64,000 bases of DNA from Psococerastis gibbosa (lineage: Eukaryota > Arthropoda > Insecta > Psocodea > Psocidae): assembly GCA_963971405.1 (NCBI GenBank), contig OZ020491.1, positions 4,594,910 through 4,658,909 of the forward strand, given 5' to 3'. Of this stretch, positions 9,293 through 19,774 are shown one piece after another. Numbering within the stretch: the first letter of the stretch is position 1; each line of letters begins with the position of its first letter. The position numbers and the translations under genes were made by a program. Under the pieces are notes generated by a model. The model ran no database searches. It saw nothing but the letters and a program-made list of their open reading frames with translations, and was not told the DNA's origin.

Positions 9293-12006
9293 TTTTTCTT
9301 TGCTGCTAAAGCAAATAACAATCGTAAACTATTTGAATCTACCACTGGACTAAATATATCGGTAAAATCTATGCCATTTTCTTGTTCGAAACCTCTTACA
9401 ACGAGTCTGGCTTTAAAAGTATTATTATCTTTTTTGCGAAAAATCCAGCGAGAAGTCAAAATCTTATTATTTTCAGCTTCTGCTTTTGGAATATAAATCC
9501 AAGTTTTATTAGAAATCAACGATTCTTTCTCCTTCTCTACAGCATCTACCCATTCTTTACATTCATTGCCTTTTACGGCTTCTTCAAACGTTAAATATAC
9601 GCTATCATCAAATAGATCAGTTAAATTAGTTTCACAATCATCAAGTGTAGCAGGTTTCCGTAGATTAATTCTACTTCTTAATTTATAAGGGTATTCCTTT
9701 GGAGTTTCAGGTTCTGATTCAGACTCACCGTCAGCATCATTTTCACTGATTATTTCCTCCACAGATTCATTGACTCTACGTGGGCTCACTTGGTGCTTGT
9801 CTGATTCAGACTCTGAATCCTTGAAAAATTCTGAAACATTAAAATCAAGTTTTACCATTTCTTCAGGTTTTAGCTTATTTTTAATTTTAAGTGAATTTTC
9901 AGGAAAAATAACATCCCTAGAAATAACAATCTTTTTAATGTTTGGGTCAAACAAACGATAACCATTATGATTATAACCAACGAATATCAATTTTCTTGAT
10001 CTTTCATCAAGCTTCTTAACACGAGGTAGAATTTTAGCATAAGCTTCAGAACCAAAAATTTTTAAATTTTTTAAATCTGGTCTTTTTCCAGTCCAATTTT
10101 CTACAGGCGTTGCCTTGCTATTAACCGTTGGACTGCGATTAAGTAAAAAACAACTTGTCTTAGCCGCTTCACTCCATAAATTTTTATTAACATTACTATC
10201 AAAGAGTAAACTTCTTATTTTTTCAGTAATTGTCCGATTTAATCTTTCTGAACGAGGGTTCATTTGAGGACTATAACTAGCAGTTACATCAAAAAATATT
10301 CCTCTATTATAAAACCATTGTTTTAATGGCAGGTATTCACCTCCACCGTCACATTTAAATCTGCATACTTTTAAACCTTTTTCATTTTCGGCTCGCAAAA
10401 TAAAATTTTTTATAACATTTGCTGCGTCTGATTTTGCTTTTATAGGATGTACTTCACTATAACACGTAAAATCATCAATTATTGATACATAATATTTGCA
10501 TTGATCAATAGATTCAATTTCAAAGGGACCTTCGACGTCACTATGAATTATTTCGAGCATTCGAGTAGCACGCTTTAAATTTCCACTAAAGGGATCACGA
10601 GCATGTCGAGCTTTAATACAAATTTCACAATTTTTAATATCTAAAGAATTTTTAGTTATTTTTATTCCATCTGACATTGTTGCAAGTCTTTGCAAATTTT
10701 TAAAACTAATATGACCTAATTTTCTATGCCATTCATAAATGTCGTCATAATCATTCACAGAAAAAATATTTTCTCTATTTTTTAAATTTTGGTTTTTACC
10801 ATATTTTAAATTAACAACGAACAAACCGTTATTTTCTTTACCTTCCATGACAGTTTCGAATTTTGAATTAATAATTTCTACGTTTCCTTTTGAAAATAAT
10901 ACAAACCCACCTTTATCGGTGATTTTTTTAACAGAAAGAAGATTTTGAGATAACTCCGGTACGTAAACTACATTGTTTAATGTCACACTCTCACTCTTTA
11001 ATGTTCCTATGGCCGTTCCAAATAAGGATTCATTCTTTTTTGCTAAACTGAATTTTGATATTGCAGGATTACTATTCTCAAGACAATTTAAATTATTAAC
11101 TAAATGTTTACTTGCTGCACTATCGACAGCTAAGCTAATACTTTTATTATTATTAAAGTAATTGGAATTTTTAGATACCAAAAAAACTTTATTATTATTG
11201 CTGTCACCATTTTCTCTATTTCTGTTACGGAAAAAACACTCTGAGGATCGGTGCGAATTCCTCTTTTTACAAATTCCGCAATAAAGCGTATTTCTTTCAT
11301 CTCTAGCTTTTTTAAAACATTTTTCAATCCTATGATTTCTTAATTTGCAATACGTACAGAAAAGTTCATTTTTATTTTTAAAATTAGAATTAGATAGAGT
11401 ACTTTTACCTTGGGCTAGTGTTTTGAATGCTACTGTGTTGTTTCCACATCGTTCGTCCTCTAATTGAAGGCGAGAAAAAAGATTGGCAAGCGTCTTATCT
11501 TTTGCAGTGACTGACTCCCAAGCACTTCTGAAGGCGTTGAATTTTTCGGGAAGAGAAGATACAATCTTTGTTACAACCATCTCGTCTGTTAACTTTTCTC
11601 CCAATGAAGCTAGTCTATGGATAATTATTTTTATTTCAGCAATTCCCTTGTTGACATCTTCCAATTTAAAGTTGTAAAAATCCGTTAGAAGAGAACATTT
11701 TTGTTGATGAGTGTCCTTATTGTAGAGATCATTTAATGCTTTATACATTCCGGCTGATGTTGTACATGTTAGTAAATGCACAATTTGGCTGCTATCCACT
11801 GAGGTTACAATTAGTCGTTGAGCTTTTATGTCAGTTTTTATCCACGATGTATCATCTTTTTTATCCTTGGTAAGGATACTTGGTAAAGGTTCCGTTCCGG
11901 TTGCAATGTCGTACGCATATATCGATTTTAAGATGACATCTATTTGAAATTTCCACGTGAGGTAGTTTGGACCATTTAATTTTTCAATTTTTACGTCTTC
12001 GTGCAT
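9286..12006 (-). CDS. copia polyprotein, gag-protease-integrase and start of RT
   Basis: 906 codons. Order: a gag UBN2-like region near the start (KLNGPNYLTWKFQ); two CCHC-type zinc knuckles around residues 215-265 (CTYCKLRNHRIEKC and a C-x2-C-x5-H-x4-C relative); an aspartic protease motif LAVDSAASKHLVN; a GAG-pre-integrase HHCC segment (HRKLGHISFKNL...CEICIKARH); an integrase core with HSDVEGPF and CDGGGEY acidic residues and a SERLNRT motif; and the beginning of the RT domain. The protease carries DSA where the family usually has DSG, and the integrase has NPRSERLNRT where NG-AER-NRT is usual. The frame closes at an A-run inside RT, so the polyprotein is split. Confidence 0.93.
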   Translation of the reverse strand: MHEDVKIEKLNGPNYLTWKFQIDVILKSIYAYDIATGTEPLPSILTKDKKDDTSWIKTDIKAQRLIVTSVDSSQIVHLLTCTTSAGMYKALNDLYNKDTHQQKCSLLTDFYNFKLEDVNKGIAEIKIIIHRLASLGEKLTDEMVVTKIVSSLPEKFNAFRSAWESVTAKDKTLANLFSRLQLEDERCGNNTVAFKTLAQGKSTLSNSNFKNKNELFCTYCKLRNHRIEKCFKKARDERNTLYCGICKKRNSHRSSECFFRNRNRENGDSNNNKVFLVSKNSNYFNNNKSISLAVDSAASKHLVNNLNCLENSNPAISKFSLAKKNESLFGTAIGTLKSESVTLNNVVYVPELSQNLLSVKKITDKGGFVLFSKGNVEIINSKFETVMEGKENNGLFVVNLKYGKNQNLKNRENIFSVNDYDDIYEWHRKLGHISFKNLQRLATMSDGIKITKNSLDIKNCEICIKARHARDPFSGNLKRATRMLEIIHSDVEGPFEIESIDQCKYYVSIIDDFTCYSEVHPIKAKSDAANVIKNFILRAENEKGLKVCRFKCDGGGEYLPLKQWFYNRGIFFDVTASYSPQMNPRSERLNRTITEKIRSLLFDSNVNKNLWSEAAKTSCFLLNRSPTVNSKATPVENWTGKRPDLKNLKIFGSEAYAKILPRVKKLDERSRKLIFVGYNHNGYRLFDPNIKKIVISRDVIFPENSLKIKNKLKPEEMVKLDFNVSEFFKDSESESDKHQVSPRRVNESVEEIISENDADGESESEPETPKEYPYKLRSRINLRKPATLDDCETNLTDLFDDSVYLTFEEAVKGNECKEWVDAVEKEKESLISNKTWIYIPKAEAENNKILTSRWIFRKKDNNTFKARLVVRGFEQENGIDFTDIFSPVVDSNSLRLLFALAAKKKC

Positions 12007-12128
12007 GGTGTACTGGTAAGATTAGGTTACACAAGCACTTTGCACACGCGACAATTTTAATTATTATTTTTCTTTTTAATTGATTTTACGGAACATCTTG
12101 GTTTCCAGATTTATCTGGGCCCATAACC

Positions 12129-12388
12129 TGTTGGGTTATGCCTTGGATCGGTTTTAAATTTATAGATAAAAAAATATCACACTTTGAATTAATATTGTGT
12201 ATTCGCCATCTTTTGTAGCAAGGAAGTAAAAAAAAACATTGTAAACTCTAAACAGTGTCACAGACAATGTCATAGACAAACAAAAATATTATTAAATTAA
12301 TATTTATTTTCATTATTATTATTTTTAATTTTATTATTATTTTATTATGAAATAGCAAAAATTATAATTTAAAAAATTTATTTCAACA
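12129..12388 (-). repeat. copia 5' LTR
   Basis: The upstream LTR with respect to the element's - strand orientation: 260 bp, starting TG and ending CA, AT-rich. The element's gag ATG lies about 120 bp inside it. Confidence 0.95.
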
Positions 12389-12389
12389 G

Positions 12390-13040
12390 ATTCCCCGTGT
12401 TGACTTGACAGCGAGCCAATCAGGGACCAGGGGCCTTCGCTCCCTACCCCTCCCCGTTATCTTCATCGGCGCTACAGCTCGGGGTGATCTTTGGCCTCTC
12501 TCTCCACCTTTCCCCAGATATCCCGATCCTTGAGGTCTTCCTGTCAAGCAGCCACTGATGTTCGGAGTTACAGCTCGGGGTGAGCTTTGGCCTTTTAACT
12601 CCAACTCTTTCCAGACTGACATCCCGATTCTTGGTCTTCCTGTCAAGCAGCCACTGACGTTCGGAGCTACAGCTCGGGGTGATCTTTGGCCTCTCTCTCC
12701 ACCTCTCCCCAGATATCCCGATCCTTGAGGTCTTCCTCGTTCAAGCCGCCACTGACGTTCGGAGCTACAGCTCGGGGTGAGCTTTGGCCTTTTAACTCCA
12801 ACTCTCTCCAGACTGACATCCCGATTCTTGGTCTTCCTGTCAAGCAGCCACTGACGTTCGGAGCTACAGCTCGGGGTGATCTTTGGCCTCTCTCTCTCCA
12901 CCTCTCTCCAGACTGACATCCCGATTCTTGGTCTTCCTGTCAAGCAGCCACTGACTGACGTTCGGAGCTACAGCTCGGGGTGAACTTTGGCCTCTCGCAC
13001 CACCTCTCTCCAGCCATTCCAGTCCTTGGTCTTCCTCTTC
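12390..13040 (+). repeat. 98-bp tandem repeat
   Basis: The phrase cagctcggggtga starts at 12,475, 12,571, 12,670, 12,768, 12,867 and 12,971, i.e. spacing 96-104 bp. Two alternating subtypes (ctctctctccacctctcccc and cttttaactccaactctctc) occur. The frames open through it are repeat artefacts. It abuts the copia insertion. Confidence 0.85.
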
Positions 13041-13576
13041 CAAGCCGCCAGTGTCATCTTCCACATTTTCCATTGGTTCCGTGCCAGTCTTGCCGCCTTC
13101 TGCCCCCCCCCCCAATTATTGCTCTTTATACGTAGTTTGGAGCTTTTGAGGTTGGGCCATTCTCTCCACTTGCCTTTCCAATGAATTTCTAGCTTTTTGC
13201 GAAGCGAACGATGTCTTCGTTTTTCCAGGATCTCGTCAATCTCGAAGTTTGGTCTCCTTCTCCCGACATCGCGGGTTCTCTCACCGGTCTGTATATGCGC
13301 CTTACGCTGGTTCTTTCTAATACTTCTAGTTTCGAGGCGTCAGCTAAGGGTCTAATTGGGGTGTTGTAAATTTTAAGCTAGGTCACGCTCTGGTTAGTGA
13401 TCTTAAGTAACTTTAGGTTGTCGAAAATATTTGTTTCTTTTTTAGTTCATGGCCTAGTTTATTCGTGCAGTTCATTTTAGGGCCTAGATTTGTGATGTTT
13501 CTGAATGTCCGGCTCTAGCTGTGAGGGCCTCGCCGCCTAAAATAACATTAGTGCACATTCCCTTGTCCTGACAGCT

Positions 13577-13577
<1 letters not shown>

Positions 13578-13620
<43 letters not shown>

Positions 13621-14560
13621 ATTGGGGTACAGGTGTTACCTGTGTGCACTTGTGCCCCCTACAACAAAGTATCTACATCACTTCTACATCACTTTCTCGA
13701 GGCCTATCTCCCTCACGAGAGCCAGGATCTTGAGGGGATTCAGAAGTGGTAGGTCTTTTATATGTAACTGCAAGCCTTCCGAGCATGCTGCTCTTCTTCG
13801 TGCGATTGCATCGCATCGCATCGCAGGTCCTCCGCACCTTCATTGCAGAATCTGCAAGACTATAGTTGTCTCCCTAAGAGACTCCAGATATTTAACCCCA
13901 GGACCAAAGACGCCAAGGCCTGTTCTTGGTTTGGTACTTCCTAGCCTAGAGCCATCAGTATACCACTTGATTGTGTGACTATTGAGAATTCCTGCTGATT
14001 CGCAGCATTCTTTCATTGTCCCTAATATAGTTTCGAATTCCCTCCTAAAACAGTATTTTGGATGGATTCTATCGCTTGGCATATCCAGGCAGTGGTCAGA
14101 CGTAGTCAGAGAGGCTGAGTCTCTCTTAATTGCCCTTCCACTCCTAGTAATGCCATTTCTGCTGAAGTTTCCACTGCAACATGGAGGGGTGGGAAGTCCA
14201 GTACTATCTCCATTGCTGCAGTGGGACAGGATTACATAGCCCCTGTAAAGCATCATGTTAGAGAATACGGGCTTCTGAATGTAGCCATAATTTGGATTAT
14301 TCAGAGAAAAATTCTCATGTGGTTTGATTTTGCCATGTCCATGAAGCCATGACCAATGGTATGGTTACAGCAGGAAAAGACAGGCAGACTGACAGCTGCT
14401 ACTCCGAGATATATTATAAGTGCTACTGAAGATTTTGCCCGCAGATGTTGGGCCAAACGTTTGGAAGTACGCTTTCAGATCGCTCTCTGCCCATCAGCCC
14501 GAATTCTACTGCTTCATCTGACTCCGGCCGTGAGAGCCTTTGTAATTAAAATAGCCTAGG
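13578..14560 (-). pseudogene. LINE fragment with RNase H-like domain and poly(A) tail
   Basis: On the - strand, 14,256-13,840 encodes an RNase H-like start (IKWYTDGSRLGS, then GLGVFGPGVKYLESLRETT), typical of the I/jockey/R1-type LINE C-terminal domain. It ends in a 39-nt T run (13,578-13,616), i.e. a poly(A) tail. The 3' UTR portion (about 13,618-13,700) recurs at 42,235-42,335. 5'-truncated. Confidence 0.75.
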
Positions 14561-15690
14561 CATAGTTTGCAACCCTAAATATTTTCTAAAAATTGTTAAT
14601 TTTTCTTTGCATTTTCTTCTATAAAGTGGCAACTTTTCTTGTCTTGTTTGCTTCATCGATCCAGTTGGCGATAGGACTGAGTTAGACCGTTGGCGTGACC
14701 GGAAAATTATTATTAGGGATGAAGTAGTGGCACGCCACGTTACTACCCCGTGTTTACCTAATACATAGCTTATTTACCCTTTTAATATCTGCATTTTACC
14801 CCGGCTAATTCTTACTCTTGTGAAATGTTTGGTGGATGTTATAATATGCAGCCTTGTCGGTGGCAGGCTGACAGCCTTTCTTTTTTTTCTTTTTCTGTTG
14901 CCACCTCTTTGTCCGCAATGCTGGATTTTTTTATTGGGATTTTATATTTTTTGGGCGCTGCGCTTTTTTAATGTTATTTTCCAGCTGTCATGATTGTAGA
15001 AGTTATCTATAAAAGGGAATTGTCAAATTTGTTCCAAAGACGGGGTGTTTTGAAATGCACCTTCTCAATAGTTTAGTAATTTGAGAAAATCATATTTTCC
15101 TTTTGCCACCCTTTTGTCCGATTTTTTTGGTAACCCAACCTAACCTAACCTATTTTAATTTTTTTATTAATTATTTATTACTGCTGTATATTTCTATTCA
15201 ACTATTATATTTTAATTATGAATTTATTATTAAAATAATTAATATTGCATAATAAAAATAATTATATTGCATACGGTTTTATAAATTGTAGTTCTTGAGA
15301 GGGAGTAAACACAACATTATAATAAGAATTAACTTGATAAAAATATTACATAAAAAACACATAAAAATATATCGTCAGGACCGGTTTCGACAGATCGTCA
15401 TTCTCAAGTGAGCAGATATAACTTAAAATAAAAACACGTAATTGCATGTTATAAACATTACATCACGTTATAAATATAAATACCTTATTACATATATCCT
15501 GATATAGCGTATATTATGACAATAGATACAGCAGTAATTGATAATAAATTGAATGTTTTGTTATGATGCCGCTCTTTTGCTAAGAGCTAAAAGTGGGTTG
15601 TTACACCTAACCTGACCTAACCTGACCTAACAATCCAACTCAATCCCTGCTGAAATCAAATTAGGCAACGCGGCCAACCCCTCCGTATAT
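14561..15690. other. no gene seen
   Basis: AT-rich; a short cctaacctaacctaac stretch at 15,138-15,150 and a tcaggaccggtttcgacaga segment at 15,375-15,395 that looks like other arthropod repeats. Confidence 0.5.
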
Positions 15691-15699
15691 ACACTATAG

Positions 15700-16290
15700 C
15701 CGCATGTATAGTCTTTTTGTTCTTGCGGGGTGAGACCCGCCTAACAGAATCGTCAGACCCGTCTTTTCTGGGGTAGCTGATGCTGTGGACAGGCTCTTTT
15801 ATGACCCTCCTCGGTAAGGATGGAGGAAGAGGCATAAGGGGTAATCACTCCTAGCCCCCCCCCCCACCCTTTGGATGCGCCATTGGTGGTGAAGTTCTTG
15901 TGGACGGAGATCCACCAAATTGTCTTCTTTAGGGTAGTGACCTGCTGTTGTACAACCCCCTACACCCCTCCTGACTGCGCCAGTGGATGTATTGTTCTTG
16001 CAGGAGGTATCCGTCGAACTGAGTTGTCAGACCTGTCCTCTCTGGGGTAGCTGGCGCTGTGGACAGGGTGTAGTACAGCATTCCTTCGGAGCGCATAGAG
16101 AGACCCAAGGGCTACAGTTTTGTTGTTCTTGTGGAGTGAGATCCACCAAACAAAGTTGTCAGACCTGTCTTCTCTGGGGTAGCTGATGCTGTGGACAGGC
16201 TGTTGTACAACCCTCCTGCAGGAAGAGGCCCAAGGGACACAGTCACCCCTCTTGTGCTGCGAAATTGAGAATGAAACAATGGGATGAACG
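15700..16290 (+). repeat. degenerate tandem repeats (ctgtggacagg type)
   Basis: ggggtagctgatgctgtgga recurs near 15,770, 16,041 and 16,174, and gttcttg...gagatccacc near 15,718, 15,894 and 16,124. Spacing is irregular (99-176 bp). Confidence 0.6.
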
Positions 16291-16551
16291 CGCACTTAGT
16301 GGGGTAGCACCCCTAATGCTGTCATTATATCCAGTCAATGAACTTGGATATTGATAGTCTTGCTACAGCAATTTGTGTGACGCATCGTTATGAAGATTGC
16401 TACCCCGAACTACCCGTATCTCTCCACGTGCTGTGGGGGGGGGGGGGGGGTTTCTTTCCATTTTGTTCCAATTTTGCCTCTATAATAAATTACCTCTTAA
16501 TTAAGTTGTGTTATAACAGAGGCAGCGGTGTTCTTTTATAAGCGAGCTACA

Positions 16552-16690
16552 TATAGTCAGGACTTGAAGAGTAGTGGTACGGGCCTTCACCCGAAAGGTT
16601 GTTGCTACACGTTCTGGCCATGCTTGGGAGGGCATGTGAAGCATGCGGTCCCGGAGCCTAGTTGAATGTAAGAGAGAATAGTACCATAGT
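16552..16690 (+). mobile_element. tRNA-derived SINE (family 1)
   Basis: gagtagtggtacgggccttc...acccgaaaggttgttgctac, then tggccatgcttgggaggg. Head and body as in the copies below; B box diverged. Confidence 0.7.
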
Positions 16691-16744
16691 ACAACCTTTA
16701 TACCCGCCACCCTATTCCCTAGCATCGTACTTGAATAAACAACC

Positions 16745-17495
16745 ACTTGCTTGACCCTAGCAGTCCAGTGGTAGCACGGCCGTCAACCTCCCGGGTGAAC
16801 TGAGTTCGAATCATATCAACTTCCAGCTCTATCGATCCTGCGTTTTCCTCTTCATTCATATTCTAATTCATAACGTGTGTTGGCATCAAAGCTAAAATCT
16901 GGCATCCCCTGGGGATCAGATTGACTTGACTATTGCGCTATTTGCTGGGTCTTGGTACGTTCGAGGTTCTGCGTTCTCCTACAGATGGTCCGTGAATTCC
17001 TCCTTCGGACACCCTCATCTGTTGGGTATCCGGGTTCTAATGTACTGTAATAATTCATAACGTGTGTTGGCTTCAAAGCTAAAAGCTGGCACCCCCCGGG
17101 GATCAGATTGACTTGACTATTGCTATTTGCTGGGTCTTGGTACGTTCGAGGTTCTGCGTTCTCCTACAGTTGGTCTGTGAATTCCTCCTTCGGACACCCT
17201 CATCTGTTGGGTATCCGGGTTCTAATGTACTGTAATAATTCATAACGTGTGTTGGCTTCAAAGCTAAAAGCTGGCACCTCCTGGGGATCAGATTAACTTG
17301 ACTATTGCTATTTGCTGGGTCTTGGTACGTTCGAGGTTCTGCGTTCTCCTACAGTTGGTCCGTGAATTCCTCCTTCGGACACCCTCATCTGTTGGGTATC
17401 CGGGTTCTAATGTACTGTAATAATTCATAACGTGTGTTGGCTTCAAAGCTAAAAGCTGGCACCCCCTGGGGATCAGATTGACTTGACTATTGCTG
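16745..17495 (+). repeat. tRNA-like head followed by 185-bp tandem repeats
   Basis: The head (16,757-16,812) has A-box-like CCAGTGGTAGCACGG and B-box-like GAGTTCGAATC. After it, ttcataacgtgtgttggc recurs at 16,867, 17,054, 17,239 and 17,424. This looks like a tRNA-derived SINE whose body is a variable-number repeat. Confidence 0.8.
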
Positions 17496-17499
17496 GACT

Positions 17500-17971
17500 A
17501 ATCAAATACAATAAATCCATGTGGGCTGACATAAATGGCGAGTAATGGCGTTCTCTGCTAATATCCGGACCATCAAACCGTTAAGTAGTGCTGTATATGG
17601 TGTAATTACATGTGTTATCCATTCCAGTTGCTATTATCTGGATCAATACAATCCGTCCGTGCACTTTGACTTAGTTATTAGCTTAATTGACGTGTTACCT
17701 GTATTGGGGGTGACTTAAGAGTTGTTAACTTAATTAACTTGTTACCTGTATTTGGTGTTTGCTTTAATTTCACTACGACCTTCGGTGATGGCTGAGTAGA
17801 TGTTAGAACATGTAGAGTAGTGGTACAAACTCCTCACTGCTAGTTTTCTGAGCAAAATATAATGTGTTTTATAAGTTTACCTCAAGGTGGCAGCAGACAA
17901 CGGCTGCTGGCTGCATCTACATAGATTTTTCCCGCCCAAATTGTTGAAAGTTCTTCTAATTTCCTTCTCCC

Positions 17972-18004
<33 letters not shown>

Positions 18005-18470
18005 AAACATCATGGCTTAAGAGCTTATTAATTCATTTCTTGAGCCAAGACGCAAGGTCCCTGTATTGGCAATAATCTCCTTTAAAGACCTTCCATAATA
18101 CAAATATAATAATTTAGGAACTTGGCTCGCGCGCGTTGATACACAATAGGAGTTGCATTAGCAGTCATAAGAATAAACAAACAAAACCTTAGCGTTTTTG
18201 AAAAACTTGTTAAAACTATACTATAACTTTACTGTTGTAGAATTAGTAAAACCCACCGTTAAAAAGTTTCTTGGGTTTCTTAGACAAAGCTTTTTTTTTT
18301 TTTTTTAACGATTATTTGGGTTTTACTAATATTCTAGTTATAGTACTCATAACAAGTTTTGCTAAACCACTAAGTTTTTATTTGTTAATTGAAATGGAAT
18401 ACCACGAAGTCACGAGTAATTAAATTTTTTCTAGTCATAAGAAATAGTTTAATCTACTTTTTGGGTTGTT
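17500..18470. other. no gene seen
   Basis: Holds a T run (17,973-18,003) and a truncated SINE head (17,803-17,845), otherwise nothing recognised. Confidence 0.5.
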
Positions 18471-18472
18471 GG

Positions 18473-18678
18473 GGGACTCCCCTACTTTTATCGCGTAATG
18501 GTGCTGCGTTCTAGTTTGTCGGACATTATAATGTCGATGTAAAAAAAAAATCATAACAAAGAAAGAGCCGTTACTTGTACAAGTGTGAAAGTTTGAGGGG
18601 GGGGGGGGGGATGCTGACTTAATATTCATACGAAATTGTAATCTACTGAATAGGGGACTCCCCTACTTTTATCGCGTA
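18473..18678 (+). repeat. direct repeat of 26 bp, spacing 180
   Basis: GGGGACTCCCCTACTTTTAT followed by cgcgta at 18,473-18,498 and again at 18,653-18,678. Confidence 0.6.
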
Positions 18679-18839
18679 TACCAAGTAATGGGCGTTGATT
18701 TGGTCTCGCGGGACCAGTGCACGCTTGCTATATTGTTATTTCACGCCAACCCCGCTTTATGGTCTTAATAATGGGACTGGGTGGTTATCAGTTCGAGACT
18801 GTAGCCGGCCATGTTGTCCATTTAAGAGACAATCAAAGG

Positions 18840-19160
18840 TGAACCTACATGCTAAATTCCATCAAAATCCACCGAGTAGTTTACCCACAAATCTACGAAC
18901 AGACATTTCGTAAAATCCTTTTTTGGTTCCTTAGACCTCAAAGCGTGTAAATCAGTTGAAATCTCGGAATTGAAAATTTGGACCATCACATAGGCGGGGT
19001 TTCCACATACGTCAATGGTCAATGGTAAATGTGGTATTGACGTTTTAGCAGACACTAAAGACATCCTAATAATGTCTGCTACCACGTCAAAACCATATTT
19101 ACCATTGACCATTGACGTATGTGGAAACCCCGCCAAAGCTTTCCTTATACTACCGTGTAA
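18840..19160 (+). mobile_element. 850-bp dispersed repeat, partial copy holding a MITE
   Basis: Contains aacctacatgctaaattcca, cagacatttcgtaaaatcct and gaaaatttggaccatcaca, then the MITE at 18,993-19,134, then agctttccttatacta. Confidence 0.78.
18993..19134. mobile_element. hairpin MITE (GGCG-TIR family), 142 bp
   Basis: Almost perfect palindrome, GGCGGGGTTTCCACATACGT at the left and its mirror at the right. Interrupts a partial copy of the 850-bp repeat (18,840-19,160). Confidence 0.88.
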
Positions 19161-19227
19161 ATAGGAAAGATATAATATTGCACCGTTGCCATTAACCCTA
19201 TCAATAGATTCAGGACATGTACACATG

Positions 19228-19388
19228 TACACACTACAACTTTCACCCGAAAGGTTGTTGGTTCAAGTCCCACGCTTGCTACATTTTCTAGCCATGCTTC
19301 GCAGGGCATGTAAAGCAGGCGGTCTCGGGTCTTGCTAGTTGATTGTATGAGAGGGCATTGTCGCCCTAATTCCGATAGGTTGACTCGT
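19228..19388 (+). mobile_element. tRNA-derived SINE (family 1)
   Basis: ttcacccgaaaggttgttgg, B box GGTTCAAGTCC, then agccatgcttcgcagggcat and taaagcaggcggtctcgggt. Confidence 0.75.
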
Positions 19389-19391
19389 TAT

Positions 19392-19772
19392 GAGGATATA
19401 TCACGTAGAAAATTGGCACCCTAAAATTAAATACTTTTTATTTAATTAACTTAGCAAGTTGTTAAAAATTTGGCTCGTCTAAGTTGTAGAAGACTACTTC
19501 GTACATCATATAATCGGGTATTTTTACTTTTCGGTTTTGTAGTTCTTCCAAAAATCCCAGAATACGCGTAATTTTAGTCCGTTCTGGTATTTATGAAAGA
19601 AGTAAGGTACCAAAAATGTAATATTTCCTATTATAGGATGCATGAAGTAGTCTTCCACAACTTCCATGAGCCCAATCATTAATGACTTGCTTTGTTAATT
19701 AAGTAAAAAAATAAAAAGTCAATAAAAACAACAAATTTTGGTGTGTTAATTTTCTACGTAGCATATCCTCTT
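19392..19772. mobile_element. palindromic MITE, second family, copy 2
   Basis: Arms contain aagaactacttcg-like sequence (gtagaagactacttcgtaca) and tttatttaattaacttagca, mirrored at 19,620-19,770. Ends gaggatat...atatcctc. Confidence 0.75.
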
Positions 19773-19774
19773 AA

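Larger units (their letters stand above)
7759..12388 (-). mobile_element. Copia-type LTR retrotransposon, near complete
   Basis: A 4,630-bp element on the - strand. LTRs of 259/260 bp (TG...CA ends) at 7,759-8,017 and 12,129-12,388 are virtually identical, differing by one A in an A-run. A perfect 5-bp target duplication GATTC lies at 7,754-7,758 and 12,389-12,393. The primer-binding site GGTTATGGGCCCAGA abuts the 5' LTR and is the same as in Drosophila copia, which uses an internal initiator-tRNA-Met fragment. A polypurine tract AAGGGGAGGA abuts the 3' LTR. The order gag-protease-integrase-RT-RNase H is that of Ty1/copia. Near-identical LTRs imply a very recent insertion. Confidence 0.97.

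Noticed and set aside
9280..9296. Programmed -1 frameshift site in copia
   Set aside because: The A-run lacks a good slippery heptamer in frame, and copia polyproteins are not normally split within RT; a one-base change is simpler.
12383..13115. Open - strand frames of 186 and 83 codons
   Set aside because: They read through the 98-bp tandem repeat and simply repeat the same peptide; no family resemblance.
15136..15152. cctaacctaacctaac resembling insect telomere repeats
   Set aside because: Only a few units of a 5-bp motif; too short and internal.
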